Origin: Spirochaetota bacterium
Lineage (GTDB): Bacteria; Spirochaetota; Spirochaetia; Sphaerochaetales; Sphaerochaetaceae
Direction of reading: 5' to 3'
Assembly: GCA_023401595.1 (NCBI GenBank)
Contig: JAEXDQ010000011.1
Coordinates: 1 to 64,000 of the forward strand
DNA: 64,000 nt
A program made the translations under genes and the position numbers. The notes under the pieces are model-generated. The model did not search any database and was not told the origin of the DNA. It saw only the letters and a list, made by a program, of their open reading frames with translations. This document shows positions 60,951 to 64,000 of this stretch, in pieces. Every line of letters starts with the position of its first letter. Positions within the stretch are counted from its first letter, which is position 1.

Positions 60951-61115
60951 ACGGACGACCTACGGACGACCTACGGACGACCCGGGAACAACCCACGGAC
61001 AACTTGGGAACAACCTACGGACAACCGTGGAACAACCTACGGACGACCCGGGAACAACCCACGGACAACTTGGGAACAACCCTCGGACAACCTGGGAACA
61101 ACCTACGGACGACCG
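60951..61115. repeat. fifteen tandem 11-bp units between the SPL-like gene and uvrC
   Basis: The 165 bp divide exactly into 15 units of 11 bp. Two types occur, ACGGACRACCN and GGGAACAACCN, mostly alternating from unit 3 on. A four-unit block recurs 66 bp later almost unchanged. It begins 35 bp past the SPL -35 box and ends 40 bp before the uvrC -35 box. Eleven bases is about one helical turn, so each unit shows the same face. Confidence 0.93.
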
Positions 61116-61154
61116 GTAGTCTGCCGAGGTTACGTTCAACACATTTCCACTGTA

Positions 61155-61183
61155 TTGCAAAACTCCTGTTCTGGGACTATTCT
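61155..61183 (+). promoter_or_regulatory. leaderless-type promoter of uvrC
   Basis: TTGCAA (61155-61160), 17-bp gap, TATTCT (61178-61183), seven bases, ATG 61191. No ribosome site and no LexA-like box seen. Confidence 0.75.
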
Positions 61184-61190
61184 TCTACCG

Positions 61191-63071
61191 ATGAAAGACA
61201 AGAAAGGTGCGGACGGGTACCATGAACATATGGACGGCGTGGCTTCTCCCGCCCCGCTTGTAGAGAATTTCGGAACCGTGAAGTCTCCTACGGCCGGGCT
61301 GCCTCCCAAGGAGCAGGCCCGTGAATTGCCGCATCTTCCCGGTGTGTATTTGATGAGGGATGCTTCGGGGACGATCATCTACGTGGGTAAGGCGAAGGAT
61401 CTCAGAAAGCGTGTGACCAGCTACTTCCTGTCCGGAAGAAATGCCAAGACCGCCGCGTTGGTCAGGAAAATCGACACGATCGACCACATCATCACCGGAA
61501 ATGACTATGAAGCGCTGGTGCTGGAGAACAACCTCATTAAGCGGTACAGCCCCCATTACAATATTTCCTTGAAGGATGGCAAAAGCTACCCGGTGATACG
61601 CATCACCCATGAACCGTTTCCGAAGGTGTTCAAGACCCGGCGGATCATCAAGGACGGCTCCGAGTATTTCGGGCCCTATCCCGACGCGGGCAAGCTGGAG
61701 CAGTATGTTGAGCTGATTGAGAAACTGTTTCCGTTGCGCCGTTGCGGGATTCCCCTGCGCAAGCGGCCGAGACCTTGCCTGTACCATCATATCGGACGTT
61801 GCTGCGGCCCCTGCGCCGGACTGGTCACCGAAGAGGAATACCATGCGTACATCGAGAAGATACGCTCCTTTCTTCAAGGGAAGAACGATGTCCTGCAAAA
61901 ACAGATTCAGGATGAAATGATGGTGGCGAGCAGGGAGATGAAGTACGAAGTCGCCGCCACGAAACGGGACATGCTCATTGCGCTGGAATCGGTGACGAAG
62001 GCTCAGCAGGTGGAGGATTTCGTACAGGAAAGCAGGGACTACGCCGCCATAGAGATGCGGGCCCCGCTCTGTACCGTGTCCATCATGCAGATGCGCGACG
62101 GCAAGTTGATGGGTCGGGCATTGTACCGCGCCGAGACCTTCGGCGACGAGACGGAGACCCTGCTGAACTTCCTGATTCAATACTACGCCGATGGCGAAAA
62201 ATTGCCCCAGCACCTCTATGTCTCCCATGAAATCGACGTGGAGCTGGTGCAAAGGTATTTCGCCGAGCAGCTGTCCAGCAACGTCGAAGTGACCGTCCCT
62301 CGCGACGGCAAGCATTTCCGCATCCTCCGTATGGCGGCGGAGAACGCCTCCCGCGACGTCGAGAAGCGCCTGAAAAGCCGTGACAACACCGCTGCCTTGG
62401 AAGAACTCCGCGACGCTTTGGAGCTACCCGACACCCCGCATTTGATTGAAGGGTTCGATATCGCCCAGCTTTCCGGCAAATATACGGTCGCTTCACTGAT
62501 TTCATTCCGCGACGGCAACCCCGACCCGCGGAACTACCGCCGGTTCAACATCAAGTCGCTCGACGGCAAGATCGACGACTATGAATCGATGCGCGAGGCC
62601 GTCGCCAGGCGGTACTCCCGTGTGCTGAATGAAAATCTTGAGCATCCCGGACTGTTGATGATCGACGGCGGAAAAGGGCAGGTGAATGCGGCCAAGGAAA
62701 TTCTCGACACCCTTGGCCTTGTCGATATCCCCGTCGTCGGTCTGGCGAAGGATGTCGAAGAAATCGTGTTTTCCGACGACCGGCCCTCCCTGTTGCTGCC
62801 GGAACATTCCGAAGCGCTCCGCGTATTGATCGCCGTTCGCGATGAATGCCACCGTTTCGCCACTTCCGCGAACCAGATGATGCGTTCCCGTGACGCCACC
62901 TTCGCCCTGCTGGAATCGGTCGAAGGTATCGGAGCGGAGCGGAGCAAGCGAATCATGCAGCATTTCGGTACACTGGATGAGTTGTTGAAACATACGCCGG
63001 AGGAAATCGCCGAACAGGCGAAAGTTCCTGTCTCCGTCGCCCAGCGGCTGTTGAAGAAATTGAGTTTATAG
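61191..63071 (+). CDS. uvrC: excinuclease ABC subunit C
   Basis: A 626-residue UvrC, the nuclease that cuts on both sides of DNA lesions with UvrA and UvrB. The GIY-YIG domain starts at GVYLM (51-55) with YVGKAKDLRKRV; the UVR motif, the RNase H-like domain with MIDGGKGQVNAAKEIL, and the C-terminal helix-hairpin-helix pair (LESVEGIGAERSKRIMQHFG) follow. The N-terminus is about 30 residues longer than usual, but the promoter position supports ATG 61191. The frame stays open upstream only because it crosses the 11-bp repeats. Confidence 0.97.
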   Translation: MKDKKGADGYHEHMDGVASPAPLVENFGTVKSPTAGLPPKEQARELPHLPGVYLMRDASGTIIYVGKAKDLRKRVTSYFLSGRNAKTAALVRKIDTIDHIITGNDYEALVLENNLIKRYSPHYNISLKDGKSYPVIRITHEPFPKVFKTRRIIKDGSEYFGPYPDAGKLEQYVELIEKLFPLRRCGIPLRKRPRPCLYHHIGRCCGPCAGLVTEEEYHAYIEKIRSFLQGKNDVLQKQIQDEMMVASREMKYEVAATKRDMLIALESVTKAQQVEDFVQESRDYAAIEMRAPLCTVSIMQMRDGKLMGRALYRAETFGDETETLLNFLIQYYADGEKLPQHLYVSHEIDVELVQRYFAEQLSSNVEVTVPRDGKHFRILRMAAENASRDVEKRLKSRDNTAALEELRDALELPDTPHLIEGFDIAQLSGKYTVASLISFRDGNPDPRNYRRFNIKSLDGKIDDYESMREAVARRYSRVLNENLEHPGLLMIDGGKGQVNAAKEILDTLGLVDIPVVGLAKDVEEIVFSDDRPSLLLPEHSEALRVLIAVRDECHRFATSANQMMRSRDATFALLESVEGIGAERSKRIMQHFGTLDELLKHTPEEIAEQAKVPVSVAQRLLKKLSL

Positions 63072-63095
63072 TCTGGGAGGCGGGCTTGAAAAGTC

Positions 63096-63866
63096 TTACT
63101 TGCACAGGGACAGCAGGCTTGTTATCCACTTCGGTGTTTTGGGAAACTGTTCCACAATCAAGCTTCTGATCATCTCTCTGGATACCTCCGCAAGCTGTAT
63201 GGCCGTCTCTCCTTCCGGGGTGTTGCCGATAGCCAGCTTCGCCCGTACAAAGTCCCCGATACCGACTTGTGAGGCGAAGGCCGCTCCGCCCGCCGAGTAG
63301 ACGCCGAGACCCAGCCCGCCAAGCGCCACAATTCCTATCGCAAGACCGCCCAAGGCCATCAACCCGATCGCGAGCCCTCCAGCGGCAAGTCCGCCTGCGG
63401 CGATACCCCCAAGCGCCAGGACGCCGGTACTCAATGCGCCGATTGAAAGCCCGCCTGCGGCGACCGCTCCCATCGCCACAACCCCCGTCGCAATATTGCC
63501 GACCGCGATAACTCCCTTTGCCCGCCTGAAGCCGAAGCCCAAATTCACATGGACCAGAGGCAACCCCCACAGTGAATGTTTGCTGATGTATTCATAGTGA
63601 AAACCGATACCCATGGGTTTCTGTACAACCGCCGGTTCATTCAAGGTCGTCCGCGGCTCTGCATCTTGCCGTTCGTCTTTGAGCAGATAGTCGGTCGTTA
63701 CGCCGAAAACTCCGCTCATCTGGATGATGTTGTCAATATCGGGGACCGATTGCCCCGATTCCCATTTCGACACCGCTTGTCTGGAGACGCCCAGGACTTC
63801 TCCCAGTTGCTCCTGAGACATCCGCTTCATCTTTCTGAGCGACCGGATTCTATCAGATATATTCAT
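63096..63866 (-). CDS. XRE-family regulator with Gly/Ala-rich repeat domain
   Basis: A 256-residue protein. Residues 1-65 are an XRE/Cro helix-turn-helix (MSQEQLGEVLGVSRQAVSKW). Residues about 110-190 are glycine/alanine-rich repeats of about six residues (GNIATG, GAVAAG, GALSTG, GGIAAG), which could form a beta-helix or membrane-associating hairpins. Proteins of this design occur in firmicutes, with unknown targets. AGGT precedes the ATG. It is convergent with uvrC. Confidence 0.87.
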   Translation of the reverse strand: MNISDRIRSLRKMKRMSQEQLGEVLGVSRQAVSKWESGQSVPDIDNIIQMSGVFGVTTDYLLKDERQDAEPRTTLNEPAVVQKPMGIGFHYEYISKHSLWGLPLVHVNLGFGFRRAKGVIAVGNIATGVVAMGAVAAGGLSIGALSTGVLALGGIAAGGLAAGGLAIGLMALGGLAIGIVALGGLGLGVYSAGGAAFASQVGIGDFVRAKLAIGNTPEGETAIQLAEVSREMIRSLIVEQFPKTPKWITSLLSLCK

Positions 63867-64000
63867 GTAGTACCTCGTATGGATGTCATGCTAACGATTT
63901 CTGGGTCGAGCCCTCCACCAAGTCGGCCTTGCTTTTTGTCAACCTTCGGTTGCGCCGACCGATTATACCGACCGATTATACCGATTTGTCACCTACCGAA
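63867..64000. other. right edge, gene-free, short tandem repeat
   Basis: CGACCGATTATAC is repeated twice with a 13-bp period near 63957-63982, followed by a partial third copy. No gene reaches into this edge. Confidence 0.55.

Noticed and set aside
60951..61115. CRISPR array
   Set aside because: Units are 11 bp with no unique spacers and no cas genes nearby.
60879..61190. N-terminal extension of uvrC through the 11-bp repeats
   Set aside because: Eleven is not a multiple of three, so any frame is open through the repeats by chance. A good promoter lies between the repeats and ATG 61191.

Overview
The window looks like the chromosome of a free-living or gut-associated spirochaete, probably near Sphaerochaetaceae. 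I infer this from four things: an archaeal/eukaryotic-type PheRS pair (pheS-pheT), a mitochondrial-like EF-G1, the carD-ispD-ispF chain, and secreted binding proteins whose signal peptides end in motifs such as FATG. No database search was run, so the family placement is tentative. Genes are dense, both strands are used, and there is no prophage, CRISPR array or intact insertion sequence.

Layout. 1-3.3 kb: sugar-acid genes (dlgD fragment, LacI regulator, YiaL-like protein) and an orphan polyamine-type binding protein. 3.6-13.1 kb: a signalling and transport block. It has a membrane-bound Cache-AraC regulator, a membrane-tethered iron/sugar-phosphate-type binding protein, a TctC lipoprotein, and a complete AfuABC/FbpABC-like transporter with two different ATPases. 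13.2-16 kb: purine synthesis and salvage (purA, a xanthine-type PRTase, hpt). 16.4-19.2 kb: a flavin-reductase-like protein and an E1 alpha/beta pair without E2 or E3. 19.3-21 kb: a DUF4143 ATPase and an IS3-type transposase remnant. 21.2-24.5 kb: pheS-pheT.

24.6-33.9 kb: a GntR regulator and a catabolic cluster (cysteine-desulfidase-like protein, two paralogous M20 peptidases, GH105 hydrolase, URO-D-like protein, orphan solute-binding protein). The GntR gene and two promoters in the cluster share a 20-bp operator-like motif. 34.5-35.9 kb: a second DUF4143 ATPase with four upstream repeats spaced exactly 33 bp. 36-39 kb: an M20 peptidase with a two-gene DUF5058 membrane system. 39.2-42.2 kb: pdxS-pdxT and divergent pdxR. 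42.3-46.8 kb: sodium symporter, coiled-coil lipoprotein, bcp peroxiredoxin, zinc-ribbon protein and HIT protein. 47-49.4 kb: fusA with a long leader. 49.8-56.8 kb: RecA-like protein, ispF, ispD, carD, malQ, oppA-like gene, rsmE. 56.9-63.9 kb: thyX, DUF3267 protease-like protein, a lipoyl-less E2-like protein, a divergent SPL-like/uvrC pair, and an XRE regulator.

Three kinds of non-coding structure stand out. Seven genes have a sigma70-like -10 box only 6-7 nt before the ATG and no Shine-Dalgarno, which predicts leaderless mRNAs. Fifteen 11-bp units fill the gap between the two UV-repair genes. Repeat arrays sit in front of both DUF4143 ATPases. These, with the Cache-AraC/tethered-binding-protein locus, are the best candidates for undescribed biology.
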